Numbered from the stretch's first letter, positions 42,071 to 50,889 are shown. The stretch: 64,000 nt of DNA from Treponema ruminis (GCA_017161305.1 CP031518.1:1798001-1862000); one strand, 5' to 3'. A program made the numbers and translations. The notes: generated by a model not told the origin, from the sequence alone.

Positions 42071-43069
42071 ATGAATTTTTCACGCAAAAAATCAAAAATC
42101 AGCTTTTCAAGGAAATCAATAATCTTCTCTTTGCTCTTTCTTGCAGGCCTTTCTGCCCATGCTGAGAATTTCCGCGTCCGAAAACTCATTCCAATCGCTT
42201 TCAACGGAATCACAGAAAAAATCACGGTCGAAAGCGGAATCAACGATGCCCTCTGGGTCACCCTTCCCAAAGACCTCACATACATCAGCGGAGTCGAGCT
42301 TAACCTCAAAATTCCGGAAGACCTAGTCACCTGGCGGGATTCAGTCGCCTACATGCTTTACGAAGGACTGGAACCAAGCCCAAGCGAAAACACCCAGAGC
42401 TATTACGGAGAGCACATTCACGTCGCTACAATTCCGGGCAATTTCTCGCTCACAATTTACGCGCCTGTCTCAAATGATTTTTCAATCAAGGACAATCCCT
42501 ATTCCGTCAAGTTACCGGTGCAGCCGGCCCTTCCAGGCATTTTCCTGCGCTTTATGATGGTAATGAAGGGTGTTCCTGAGTCTCTCGAAAATTCCATTCT
42601 TGAAATTACGGCAAAACCTGTTCTCAAAAACAAGGGAGCCCTGGCCCTGACAACCAATCCGCCCTCTTCCGAAGAAAAGCAATATTCAGTCTTTATTGAT
42701 GACCTTCCGGTTCAGGATTACAAGCACAAAATCCTTACCACAGGAGAGCATCATCTTTCCATTGTCAGCGACTCATACCGCAACGAACTGCGTACCTTCC
42801 GTATCGAGCAGGCAAAAACCACATCCCTTTCCGTAAATCTCCGCGGAATCGAGCCTCTCTTAAAGCTTCTCTGCCCCAAGGACACTCAGGTCTTCCTCGA
42901 CGGCAATCCGATTAAAGTCTCATCTGAGCCGATAATCGTCACTCAGGGCGAGCACACGGTCAAGTTCATTCTGGGCGACTACGAAATCGTAAAAACTGTC
43001 TCTGCAATGAACGGCCGCACATATTCAGTCAACCTCAACGTAGACGCATCAATCTCCGAAGAAGACTAA
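42071..43069 (+). CDS. Exported protein with two PEGA-like modules
   Basis: 332 residues. After a basic N-terminus and a hydrophobic signal (SIIFSLLFLAGLSAHA) comes a beta-rich domain of about 180 residues that I do not recognise. Two C-terminal modules look like PEGA domains (YSVFIDDLPVQDYK... and TQVFLDGNPIKVS... ending GEHTVKFILGDYE). PEGA modules occur in periplasmic or surface proteins. The ATG at 42071 is chosen over codons further upstream because GGA lies just before it and the signal peptide then starts correctly. It probably resides in the periplasm. Confidence 0.75.
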   Translation: MNFSRKKSKISFSRKSIIFSLLFLAGLSAHAENFRVRKLIPIAFNGITEKITVESGINDALWVTLPKDLTYISGVELNLKIPEDLVTWRDSVAYMLYEGLEPSPSENTQSYYGEHIHVATIPGNFSLTIYAPVSNDFSIKDNPYSVKLPVQPALPGIFLRFMMVMKGVPESLENSILEITAKPVLKNKGALALTTNPPSSEEKQYSVFIDDLPVQDYKHKILTTGEHHLSIVSDSYRNELRTFRIEQAKTTSLSVNLRGIEPLLKLLCPKDTQVFLDGNPIKVSSEPIIVTQGEHTVKFILGDYEIVKTVSAMNGRTYSVNLNVDASISEED

Positions 43070-43121
43070 AATTCTTTTTCAATTCCACTAAAGATTTCGG
43101 CAAATTCTAGCGATAATATAA

Positions 43122-43204
43122 AAGTCGGGCACGCAATTATCCCCTCCCACCCATTGGTGCCCGACTTGCCTGATGGGCAATTGGGGCTGCCAATTGGCAG
43201 CCCC
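43122..43204 (+). other. Structured RNA-like segment with two hairpins, possible small RNA or attenuator
   Basis: AAGTCGGGCAC (43122-43132) pairs perfectly with GTGCCCGACTT (43157-43167). A second perfect hairpin at 43183-43204 is a terminator. TGCCC at 43158-43162 could instead pair with GGGCA at 43175-43179, and CAATTGG/CCAATTG copies allow further alternatives. GATAAT at 43112-43117 lies at -10 distance before the first hairpin. Confidence 0.45.
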
Positions 43205-43212
43205 TTTTCTTT
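43183..43212 (+). terminator. Strong rho-independent terminator upstream of PBP1A
   Basis: GGGGCTGCC-AATT-GGCAGCCCC (43183-43204), a perfect nine-base-pair stem with tetraloop, then TTTTCTTT. Confidence 0.92.
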
Positions 43213-43236
43213 GACTAAGCAAAATCCCGGCAAATC

Positions 43237-43265
43237 TTTACATTATCTTCTATAAATTGTATTCT
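43237..43265 (+). promoter_or_regulatory. Promoter of the PBP1A gene, -10 abutting the ATG
   Basis: TTTACA (43237-43242), 17-base spacer, TATTCT (43260-43265), then six bases to the ATG at 43272. No Shine-Dalgarno is present. Confidence 0.65.
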
Positions 43266-43271
43266 ATGTAA

Positions 43272-45824
43272 ATGCAAAAATTAAGCAAATTTACTGTCGT
43301 AATGATTTCAGGGCTTTTTTTCTTTGCAGGCGTTTTTGGAATTTCGCTTGGTCTTGCCCTTTCAAATACAAAATACATAATCGACAACGAAAACTTCACT
43401 GAATTTGACACGGCTCTTCCCACAAGGATTCTTGACATCAACGGCGAATTAATCACTGAACTTGCCAGCGAAGAAAAGCGTGAAATCATCAGCATCAATC
43501 ATCTTCCCCAGCACATGATTGACGCCCTCGTCTCACGCGAAGACCGCATTTTCTACAGCCATCACGGTTTCTCAATCAAGGCGCTTTTCCGTGCCGTAGT
43601 CGGTCAGGCCCTGCACCTTTCACTGGGAGGCGGTTCTACCCTCACCCAGCAGATTGCAGGCACCATCTATTGCGACCGCCGCGACATGTCCTACATGCGA
43701 AAACTCAAGGAACTCTGGTGGGCAATCCAGATGGAGCGCCGCTTCTCCAAAAACGAAATCCTTGAGCTTTATCTGAACAAAATCTACTTCGGTGGCGGCA
43801 CATACGGTGTCAACGCCGCAAGCAAATACTATTTCGGCCACAGTGCCACGGAAATCACACCGGCCGAGGCAGCCATTCTCGTAGTTCAGCTTTCAAACCC
43901 GGCCCACTACAATCCATTCGAGTACCCAAACAGGGCAATGGACAGGCAGAAATATGTTCTTTCAGCCATGGTCGAAAGCGGCCTCATCACTCAGGAACAG
44001 TCAGACTCATCATTTGAAGAATACTGGGCAAATTTCGATTACACGCGAACAGGAAACACCCAGATCCGCACCCGCGATGACAATGCCCCTTGGTTCTCCG
44101 AATATGTACGCCGCGAGCTTTCAAACATGATTTACGGCACGGACGACATTTATTCTTCCGGCTTTACCGTAAACACAACCCTCAACCTCAAAAATCAAAT
44201 TGCGGCCCAGAACACGATGGAGCGCTACATAGCTTACGCAAACCGCAGCTACCAGCGTTCAAGTTCAGAGCGCCAGAACGAGGCCTTCAAAATCTATACA
44301 CCGCTGACTGAGCTTCTCACGCTCACCTTCAATCTTGGCGAGCTCAAGGTCTCCCAGCAGCGCAACGAGGCTCTTGCCCTTTCGACATACACAAAAACAA
44401 TAAATCCTATCGTCGATGTCCTCTCCCTGGTCTGTGGCGTCGATTCACTCAAAGTCGGAATCGCAAACAAGGCAAATGCCGTAGCAAAATCCAATGTCGG
44501 AAAGAACGTCATCGAAGGAACGATGATTGCCATCGAAAACTCAACAGGCTACATCACTTCCCTGGTCGGAGGAAGCAAATTCGACGGCGAAAACCAGTTT
44601 ATCCGAGCTGTTCAGGCTAAATTGCAGCCGGGCTCATCTTTCAAGCCCCTTTATTACAGCGCCGCAATTGATTCCCAGCAGTTCACTCCGAGCACAATCA
44701 TTTCAGACACTCCGGTCGTCTTCCACACGGCAGACGGCAAGCCATACATTCCTCAGAATTTCCGCGGTGAATGGAAGGGCGACGTAGAACTCTGGTACGC
44801 CCTGGCCCACTCAATGAACGTTCCATCACTCAAGATTCTTGACGGAATCGGCTTTGACACAGCCATCAACCGGGCAATCGACCTTCTCGGCATTCCAAAG
44901 GAAGAAGTTCCAAACCGTGGCTTTGTTCCGGGCTATCCGATTGGCCTCGGCGTATGTTCAGTCCGCCCGATCGAGCTTGCCCACGCTTACGCCTGCTTTG
45001 CTAACGGCGGCAAGGAAGTCGTTCCAATCGCCATTAGAAATGTCGAGGACAAGAACGGAAATGTCTTCCTCAATCCTGAAAAGGACGTAAGGCAGAAGCA
45101 GCAGGCAAAAGGTGCCGCATCCCAGATTATTTCTCCGCAGACAGCCTATACAATGACAAAACTGCTTGAAAACACAGTCAAATCGGGTACTCTGGCAGGT
45201 CCGACAGGCAACGGTGCCAAATTCACCTACCGTGACTCAAGCGGCCGCAAATACACGATTCCGGCAGCCGGCAAGACAGGAACCACCCAGAACTGGGCAG
45301 ACGCATGGACGGCATGTTTTACACCATATTACACGTCAATTTTCTGGTTCGGCTTTGATAAACCGGGTCAGTCACTTGGCCTTCAGCTTACTGGTTCTAC
45401 TCTGGCAGGTTACGCAATGGCCAGCTTCATGCAGAAAGCACACGAAGGCCTTCCATACAAGAATTTCGTCCGTCCTTCAACAGGCACGGTTGACGTCACA
45501 GTCTGCTCTGTATCAGGCGCCCTGCCAACAGAAGACTGCGAAGACCACAAAATCACCCTCACCTTCCTCGACGGAACTCAGCCGACGGAACTCTGCACTG
45601 TTCATTCTGGAAACTCAGCAGGAAGGATTCTGGGCCTCTACCGCCTCGAACAGGAATTATACAGGGCCGGTTTTGCAAGTGACTTGATTATCAAGGACAA
45701 TAATCCGCTTACATTTGACCTTGACGGCACTTCCCGCATGGATTCTTCTATGAGTTCATCTTACGACTTCCTGCAGGAAGACGAATTTGGAAATGCACCG
45801 GACTACAACTTCCTTTTGGATTAA
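43272..45824 (+). CDS. Class A penicillin-binding protein 1A
   Basis: 850 residues. One N-terminal membrane helix is followed by a GT51 transglycosylase (SREDRIFYSHHGFS with the catalytic Glu, GGGSTLTQQIAG, KNEILELYLNKIYFGGGTYGV) and a transpeptidase with the SxxK serine in PGSSFKPLYY, SMN in AHSMNVPSL and KTG in AGKTGTTQNWADAW. It polymerises and cross-links peptidoglycan in the periplasm. The region between the two domains is longer than usual (roughly residues 260-430). It follows a strong terminator and its own promoter, and precedes a helicase gene by eight bases. Confidence 0.93.
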   Translation: MQKLSKFTVVMISGLFFFAGVFGISLGLALSNTKYIIDNENFTEFDTALPTRILDINGELITELASEEKREIISINHLPQHMIDALVSREDRIFYSHHGFSIKALFRAVVGQALHLSLGGGSTLTQQIAGTIYCDRRDMSYMRKLKELWWAIQMERRFSKNEILELYLNKIYFGGGTYGVNAASKYYFGHSATEITPAEAAILVVQLSNPAHYNPFEYPNRAMDRQKYVLSAMVESGLITQEQSDSSFEEYWANFDYTRTGNTQIRTRDDNAPWFSEYVRRELSNMIYGTDDIYSSGFTVNTTLNLKNQIAAQNTMERYIAYANRSYQRSSSERQNEAFKIYTPLTELLTLTFNLGELKVSQQRNEALALSTYTKTINPIVDVLSLVCGVDSLKVGIANKANAVAKSNVGKNVIEGTMIAIENSTGYITSLVGGSKFDGENQFIRAVQAKLQPGSSFKPLYYSAAIDSQQFTPSTIISDTPVVFHTADGKPYIPQNFRGEWKGDVELWYALAHSMNVPSLKILDGIGFDTAINRAIDLLGIPKEEVPNRGFVPGYPIGLGVCSVRPIELAHAYACFANGGKEVVPIAIRNVEDKNGNVFLNPEKDVRQKQQAKGAASQIISPQTAYTMTKLLENTVKSGTLAGPTGNGAKFTYRDSSGRKYTIPAAGKTGTTQNWADAWTACFTPYYTSIFWFGFDKPGQSLGLQLTGSTLAGYAMASFMQKAHEGLPYKNFVRPSTGTVDVTVCSVSGALPTEDCEDHKITLTFLDGTQPTELCTVHSGNSAGRILGLYRLEQELYRAGFASDLIIKDNNPLTFDLDGTSRMDSSMSSSYDFLQEDEFGNAPDYNFLLD

Positions 45825-45832
45825 AATTTATC

Positions 45833-47923
45833 ATGACAGACTTATCAGATCTTAAAAACGAGCTGAACCCCGAGCAGTATGAAGCCGTAATGACAATCAA
45901 CGGCGCCATTCTGATTATTGCCGGGGCCGGCAGCGGAAAGACACGCGTAATTACATTCAGAATTGCTCACATGCTTGATGCAGGCGTTCCTCAGAGCGCG
46001 ATTCTGGCCCTCACCTTTACAAACAAGGCTGCCCGCGAAATGAGCGAGCGAATCAAGGATTTGACGGGCAAAAAGCTGCCTCTTCTCACAATCTCCACAT
46101 TCCACGCTTTCGGTGTACGTATTTTAAGGCAGGAAATCTCAGCCCTGGGCTACCGCGAAAATTTCTCAATCTACGACGAAACTGACCGCAATGCCTTGAT
46201 TAAGGAAACAGGCCGGGAACTTGCCTACTCCCCTGACGCACTCGACGTCTATCAGGTTGGAATTTTGATTTCAGACATCAAGACTGGCCGCAAGCAGTGG
46301 ACAATCGAAAACGAAATGTACAAGGACCTTTATGAAGGCTATCAGGAAGGACTCAAGCTCTACAACGCGGTTGATTTTGACGATTTGATTACCCTGCCGA
46401 TTAAGCTTTTCCGAGAGCATCCGGAAATCTTAGCCAAGTACAAGGAACGCTACAAGTACATCATGGTCGACGAGTTCCAGGACACAAGCCACCAGCAGTA
46501 CGAGTTCATGCGTCTTCTTGCAGACAACAATATCGCCGTCGTTGGTGACGATGACCAGTCTATTTACTCATGGCGGGGTGCCGACTATCAGAACATCATC
46601 AATTTTGAAAAAGACTTCAAGGACGTAAAGGAAATCCGTCTGGAGCAGAATTACCGCTCGACAGGCACTATTCTTGCGGCTGCAAACGGCGTCATCAAGC
46701 ACAACACCAACCGCAAGGACAAGGAACTCTGGAGCGGAAAGGGCGACGGAAAGCCGATTGAAATCTACATGCCGGAAAACGAAACTGCGGAAGCGGCTTT
46801 CATCACTGAGACGATTCAGGGAATCTGTGTTTCAGAAAAACGCAAGTACGATGATTTCTGCGTCCTCATGAGGGCAAACACCCAGTCACGCGCAATCGAA
46901 GAAGCCTTTCTTGCAGAAAACATTCCCTACACCATGAGCGGCGGAACTTCATTCTTCCAGCGAAAGGAAATCAAGGACATAATCTCATACCTGCGCGTAA
47001 TCTCAAACCACGACGATGACGTAAACCTCTTGCGAATCATAAACACACCGCGAAGGGGCCTGGGAAGGGCTACAATCGAAAAGCTCAACGAAATCGCAAA
47101 GAACCTTTCCTGCTCCCTCTGGGAAGCAATCAACGCCCTGCTTGAAGTGGGCGACAACGAGGCAGATTTATTCATGCAGGGAGGAACGATTTCAGAAAAA
47201 TCCTCTCATCCAGACTTCGACGACGAATCTTTCTCTGAGGGAACAAAACAGAACCTCAAGGCCTTTGTTGACATAATTGAAGGAAACAAGTCGATGCTGG
47301 GCGGCCACGGACTTGCAAAAAAAGTGCGCACGATGGTCGAAAACATCCGTTATTTTGATTATCTGATTGGCGAAAACCCAAAATCCGAAAAGGCAGCCCG
47401 CTTTAAGATGCTCAATATCGAAAGCTTGATCGGCTCAATCGAGCGCTGGGAAAACAACCCGGAATCAGGCGAGCCTACTCTCTACAACTACCTCAACCGA
47501 ATCACCCTTTTAAGCCGTGACGACCTTGACGATGACGAAAACCTTGGCAAAGTCAACCTGATGACCATTCACGCTTCAAAGGGACTGGAATTCCCGGTCG
47601 TATTCATTGCAGGAACCGAAGAAGGCCTGATTCCTCACGGAAGGGCCGTTGATGAGGGCGGAGATGCGGCGGTCGAAGAAGAAAGGCGTCTTTTCTATGT
47701 TGCAATTACCAGGGCCCGCGACAAGCTCCTTATTTCAAGCTGCCGCAGCCGTCGCAGACAGAACAGTTCTGTAGAAAGCCAGCCCAGCCGCTTTTTGGAC
47801 GAAATTCCGCCGCACCTGGTAGAATACCACGAGCCCCAGAAAGAAGTGAGCGCAGACATGGCAATAGACCTGCTCCAGCAGATGAAAAAGAAATTCACAG
47901 CGCCCAAAGTTCCGGGATTCTAA
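45833..47923 (+). CDS. UvrD/PcrA-type DNA helicase
   Basis: 696 residues. Superfamily-1A motifs run in order: LNPEQYEAV (Q motif), IIAGAGSGKTRVI, ALTFTNKAAREM, STFHAFGVRIL, IMVDEFQDTSHQQY, VVGDDDQSIYSWRGADY, RLEQNYRST, VNLMTIHASKGLEFPVVF and VAITRARDKLL. These enzymes unwind 3'-tailed DNA in nucleotide excision and mismatch repair. Length and the lack of a nuclease domain favour PcrA/UvrD/Rep over AddA or RecB. The start has no strong Shine-Dalgarno and is probably coupled to PBP1A. The stop overlaps the convergent GH18 stop. Confidence 0.93.
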   Translation: MTDLSDLKNELNPEQYEAVMTINGAILIIAGAGSGKTRVITFRIAHMLDAGVPQSAILALTFTNKAAREMSERIKDLTGKKLPLLTISTFHAFGVRILRQEISALGYRENFSIYDETDRNALIKETGRELAYSPDALDVYQVGILISDIKTGRKQWTIENEMYKDLYEGYQEGLKLYNAVDFDDLITLPIKLFREHPEILAKYKERYKYIMVDEFQDTSHQQYEFMRLLADNNIAVVGDDDQSIYSWRGADYQNIINFEKDFKDVKEIRLEQNYRSTGTILAAANGVIKHNTNRKDKELWSGKGDGKPIEIYMPENETAEAAFITETIQGICVSEKRKYDDFCVLMRANTQSRAIEEAFLAENIPYTMSGGTSFFQRKEIKDIISYLRVISNHDDDVNLLRIINTPRRGLGRATIEKLNEIAKNLSCSLWEAINALLEVGDNEADLFMQGGTISEKSSHPDFDDESFSEGTKQNLKAFVDIIEGNKSMLGGHGLAKKVRTMVENIRYFDYLIGENPKSEKAARFKMLNIESLIGSIERWENNPESGEPTLYNYLNRITLLSRDDLDDDENLGKVNLMTIHASKGLEFPVVFIAGTEEGLIPHGRAVDEGGDAAVEEERRLFYVAITRARDKLLISSCRSRRRQNSSVESQPSRFLDEIPPHLVEYHEPQKEVSADMAIDLLQQMKKKFTAPKVPGF

Positions 47924-48933
47924 TCCGCTCCCTCGATTTTCAGCCTCTCCCAGAATTCCGTGTTTTCCTGGCCTACCCGCCAGAATGCAAGGCGGGTAAT
48001 GTCGTTTTCCCTGTAGCTTCTGCATCTTTTAACAGAGGACTCGACTGTATCATAAAACATTGTAACTCTGGTCGTCGTGTCGAAAGAAAAGCTTAAGTCT
48101 CCGTTGGCGGAAATTTTAAAGGCCTTAGCCTGAACGTCTTTTATTACATTGTCCACGCGGTACATTCTGTAGGCCTTTTGCCCCACGCTCTCGTTGTTCC
48201 AGGCCCTGGCATAAAAAGGACAGCCCATGACAAGTTTGTCTTCGGGAATCACAGTCTTTGCGTAATCAGCGATTCTCTTGCACCAGGCAAGGGAAGCAAT
48301 GGGGCCCGGCGAGCTCGTAGACCAGTGCTCGTCATAAGCCATTACGATTATTCTGTCCACGATTTTTGAAAGTTCAGCGTAGTTGTAGGCGTCTTTTTCC
48401 AGAGTCCTCGTTCTGGCAGGAATCGCAACCGTAAGCATTTTTCCGTGCAGGCGTTTTTTCAGCTGCTTCAAAAAATTCCAGAAATTGTGGGCATCTTCCT
48501 TCATTACAAGTTCCCAGTCAATCTGAACGCCGTCATAGTCCTTGGCTTCCTTTACCAGCTGCTTTATGATTTTATTGCGAAGGGGAAGTTTCGGGTCGAG
48601 AAGAAGATGGGTCTGAGCCTTGGAATCCACGCTGGAAACGATATGAATACGCCCTTTAAAATCCGGGAATTTCTCAGACCGCTTGGGAACAGGCCTGAAA
48701 TCCGAAAAATTGCTCACGGCGCTGACAAAATAGCCCACGTCAGTAACCGGATAGTCATTGGAAAAACAGCTTTCTTCTCCAATCATGACATAGCCCCAAA
48801 TCTCCTTAAAAGAAAGCGCTTCTTCTTCAGGTGCAGGGCTTTCAATTGGCGAATCCAGATTCTGGGCTAAAAGATTTGAAGGAAAACTAAAAAAAGAGAT
48901 AAAAACAAAAGAAAGAAGGAAAAACTTTTTCAC
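47920..48933 (-). CDS. GH18-fold (YaaH/chitinase-like) exported protein
   Basis: 337 residues with a signal peptide (KFFLLSFVFISFFSFPSNLLAQ). The GH18 barrel motif YDGVQIDWELV has Gln where chitinases have the first Asp of DxxDxDxE, but keeps the last Asp and the catalytic Glu. IIVMAYDEHWSTSSPGP and LVMGCPFYARAWN are further family strands, similar to spore YaaH/CwlL-type enzymes acting on glycan. It probably works on peptidoglycan or host glycans. The second GTG (48933) is chosen since AAGGGG lies eight bases before it; this site sits in a hairpin. The gene follows a lipoprotein gene by about 50 bases. Confidence 0.85.
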   Translation of the reverse strand: MKKFFLLSFVFISFFSFPSNLLAQNLDSPIESPAPEEEALSFKEIWGYVMIGEESCFSNDYPVTDVGYFVSAVSNFSDFRPVPKRSEKFPDFKGRIHIVSSVDSKAQTHLLLDPKLPLRNKIIKQLVKEAKDYDGVQIDWELVMKEDAHNFWNFLKQLKKRLHGKMLTVAIPARTRTLEKDAYNYAELSKIVDRIIVMAYDEHWSTSSPGPIASLAWCKRIADYAKTVIPEDKLVMGCPFYARAWNNESVGQKAYRMYRVDNVIKDVQAKAFKISANGDLSFSFDTTTRVTMFYDTVESSVKRCRSYRENDITRLAFWRVGQENTEFWERLKIEGAD

Positions 48934-48938
48934 TATGA

Positions 48939-48972
48939 CCACCCCTTACCCATTATCGGTAAATTCGGGTGG
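48939..48972 (-). promoter_or_regulatory. Hairpin covering the GH18 ribosome-binding site
   Basis: CCACCC (48972-48967 on the minus strand) pairs with GGGTGG at 48944-48939, and TTACC with GGTAA inside. The AAGGGG Shine-Dalgarno (48947-48942) lies inside the 3' arm. No U-run follows, so translational occlusion is as likely as termination. Confidence 0.45.
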
Positions 48973-48984
48973 CCATTTAATTGC

Positions 48985-49638
48985 TTAGTTTACTTTTTTG
49001 AAAAGGACGTAATCAAGAGTCATGCCGTTCTGGCCGTTATTGGCAGGATTATTTACATCATTCTGCTGAATTTTAAGGGTAACGGTAGTCGGCTGATCAA
49101 GGGTAAAGCTTACGACAGAGCGGGTTGTAAGCTCATATTTGCCGATTGGAGGCTCTGAGCCGTAAACTAGGTAAGAATCCTTGTTGATGTAAACATTGAA
49201 GCGTGATTTTTTTGTGTCAGGAGCATAAACGCTGGCCATTCCCTGATAAGTTCCAGCCGGGAAATTGACCTCTGCGATAGCCCAAGAAGACTCATTTTCG
49301 AGGCGGAGACCAAAAGAGCCGGAAGCTGAATCGTCGGCAATCACCTCAAATCCGTCGTAATACATATTCTCAAGTTCAATCTGCAATGAATCGCCTGTAA
49401 AATCGAACTTTGGAGCTTCTGTAAGGCGCTTTGGCAGCTTATCAAGCCCATGGCTCTTAATTGAACCAACGCTAAGCTCGGAACGGCTTGAAATTCCCCC
49501 GGAACTGCCCATTGATTGCTTTTTTTCAGCAGGTTTTGCAGGCTGTGATTTTTCCATTGTTGCAGTAGACCCGCAGGAAATTAAGAAAGCTGAAGCAAAA
49601 AGACCAAGTAAAACCAAAAACTTATTAGACAGTTTCAT
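48985..49638 (-). CDS. Lipoprotein with C-terminal carbohydrate-binding-like beta domain
   Basis: 217 residues. Signal with lipobox LISC (MKLSNKFLVLLGLFASAFLISC), then a Ser/Lys/Pro-rich linker and a beta-rich domain from about residue 80 (FDFTGDSLQIELENMYYDGFEVIADD, NFPAGTYQGMASVYAP, SRFNVYINKDSYLVYG, TVTLKIQQND, LDYVLFKKV). The last domain resembles jelly-roll carbohydrate-binding modules of CBM6/35 type; this is a fold guess. AAGGAG precedes the ATG. It may act with the neighbouring GH18 protein on surface glycans. Confidence 0.75.
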   Translation of the reverse strand: MKLSNKFLVLLGLFASAFLISCGSTATMEKSQPAKPAEKKQSMGSSGGISSRSELSVGSIKSHGLDKLPKRLTEAPKFDFTGDSLQIELENMYYDGFEVIADDSASGSFGLRLENESSWAIAEVNFPAGTYQGMASVYAPDTKKSRFNVYINKDSYLVYGSEPPIGKYELTTRSVVSFTLDQPTTVTLKIQQNDVNNPANNGQNGMTLDYVLFKKVN

Positions 49639-49693
49639 CGAGAACTCCTTTTTATTCTATTATTAAATCAAACTTAGGCTTTTTTTTCAAGAC

Positions 49694-49724
49694 ATAAAAA
49701 AAGCGGCTCAAAAATGAACCGCTT
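49694..49724 (-). terminator. Terminator of the tRNA-Arg gene
   Basis: Minus strand: AAGCGGTTCA pairs with TGAGCCGCTT with one G-U, followed by a T-run. It begins right after the tRNA. Confidence 0.9.
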
Positions 49725-49725
49725 C

Positions 49726-49800
49726 TGAGACTGGCGTGATTCGAACACGCGACCCTCTGCTTAGAAGGCAGATGCTCTAATCCAACTGAGCTACAATCTC
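49726..49800 (-). tRNA. tRNA-Arg (anticodon UCU)
   Basis: Minus-strand cloverleaf: acceptor GAGATTG pairs with CAGTCTC (one U-G), D arm AGCTCAGTTGGATTAGAGC, anticodon stem TCTGC/GCAGA with loop CTTCTAA (anticodon TCT), T arm CGTG-TTCGAAT-CACG, discriminator A. No CCA is encoded. It reads AGA codons. A terminator follows, so it is transcribed alone. Confidence 0.95.
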
Positions 49801-49858
49801 GTGACAAATAATATATCAGATTGTAGGACTTTTTGCAATCGGATTGAGCATGAAAATT

Positions 49859-50806
49859 CTAAGAAAAGATTTTTTCAGCCGCCTCCCTGCTTTCAGCAAT
49901 CTGCTTTATCATGTCCTCAATCAAAGGCTTGGTGTAATAGTCGGTCATTTCCTGGGAAGTATGGCCCACCAAAAGCCTGACGACCTCTCCGTTCAGATAG
50001 CGCCTCATTCTTGTGACATAAGTGTAGCGGAGTGAATGCGGAGTCAGTTTCCGCCCCTTGGCTTCAATCAAAGACCTGTCCAGCATTTTCTTAAAAAGCC
50101 GGTCGCAGAATTCCGCCCGGAAAGGCTTGCCGTTTTTCGTAAAAATATAGTCTTCGGGCGAAAAATCATTTCTCTTGAAATAGGACTTTATCTTTCTTTC
50201 AAGCTCGGTCGGCAAAAACACGACCCGGATTTTCTTTTCCCGGATGCTGCCGGACTTGTTGAAATTCGTCCTGGAGCCGTCAAAGCGGATAAATCCGTCC
50301 ACAAGAAGAATGTGTTTCCTGAAATTGAACTGCTTGGCCTTCAAGCCCCTGGCCTCTCCCATTCTAAGGCCACAGTTCACCGTCACATAAAAAAGAAGGA
50401 ATTCAGCCTCGTTCTCCCAAAGTGCGCTGTTAAAAAAGAGGTTCAGTTCTTCGGTAGAAAAAACGTCAGCCTTTTTCGAACTGTTGGAAAAGCGCGGAAA
50501 ATTGGGCACAAGGATTTCAAGGCCTGTCCTCCAGACATATTCTCCATACAATTCCTTAAATACCTGAAGATAGTGATTTTTCCATGAAGAGCTTCTGGAA
50601 AGGTCAAGCGAAAAGAGGTATTTGACGATTTTGGCACTTGGAATTGACTCAATATCTTCCTCGCCAAAACGTCCAACAATAAGGTCAAGCAGCCTTCTTT
50701 TTTGGGAAAGCGTTTTGTCTGAAAGGTTTTTACCAAGCATCTCAAGGCGGGCAACCTGATCTTCGCCACGCACGAACATTGTTTGAGAAAGTTCCCTGAT
50801 CTTCAT
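49859..50806 (-). CDS. Tyrosine recombinase/integrase
   Basis: 315 residues. The N-terminal SAM-like core-binding domain (about 1-105) is followed by the catalytic domain with all expected residues: Arg in GLRMGEARGL, His-x-x-Arg in PHSLRYTYV, His in LLVGHTSQEM and the nucleophile Tyr in TDYYTKP. Such enzymes cut and rejoin DNA, as Xer proteins or as integrases of mobile elements. The gene lies 58 bases from tRNA-Arg in the orientation often seen for tRNA-targeting elements, yet the flanking genes are core-like and no element is visible. AAGGAG is seven bases before the ATG at 50806, which beats an upstream GTG. Confidence 0.88.
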   Translation of the reverse strand: MKIRELSQTMFVRGEDQVARLEMLGKNLSDKTLSQKRRLLDLIVGRFGEEDIESIPSAKIVKYLFSLDLSRSSSWKNHYLQVFKELYGEYVWRTGLEILVPNFPRFSNSSKKADVFSTEELNLFFNSALWENEAEFLLFYVTVNCGLRMGEARGLKAKQFNFRKHILLVDGFIRFDGSRTNFNKSGSIREKKIRVVFLPTELERKIKSYFKRNDFSPEDYIFTKNGKPFRAEFCDRLFKKMLDRSLIEAKGRKLTPHSLRYTYVTRMRRYLNGEVVRLLVGHTSQEMTDYYTKPLIEDMIKQIAESREAAEKIFS

Positions 50807-50889
50807 AAGCACACTCCTTATAAGTAGTAGATTGGTATAAGGAATATTCTAGCAAAGGAAAGGAAAAATGCTTGTAAAAAAGGATTAAA

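Noticed and set aside
43122..43204. 6S RNA, SRP RNA or a known riboswitch at the two-hairpin segment
   Set aside because: Length and conserved bases do not match: no SRP GNAR loop context, no 6S open bubble and no recognised aptamer core.
48942..48942. Upstream GTG of the GH18 gene as start codon
   Set aside because: It overlaps the AAGGGG site; the second GTG at 48933 has proper spacing and directly precedes the KKFFLL signal sequence.
50036..50587. 183-residue plus-strand frame opposite the recombinase
   Set aside because: It is the shadow of the recombinase, whose catalytic residues are all in the minus frame.
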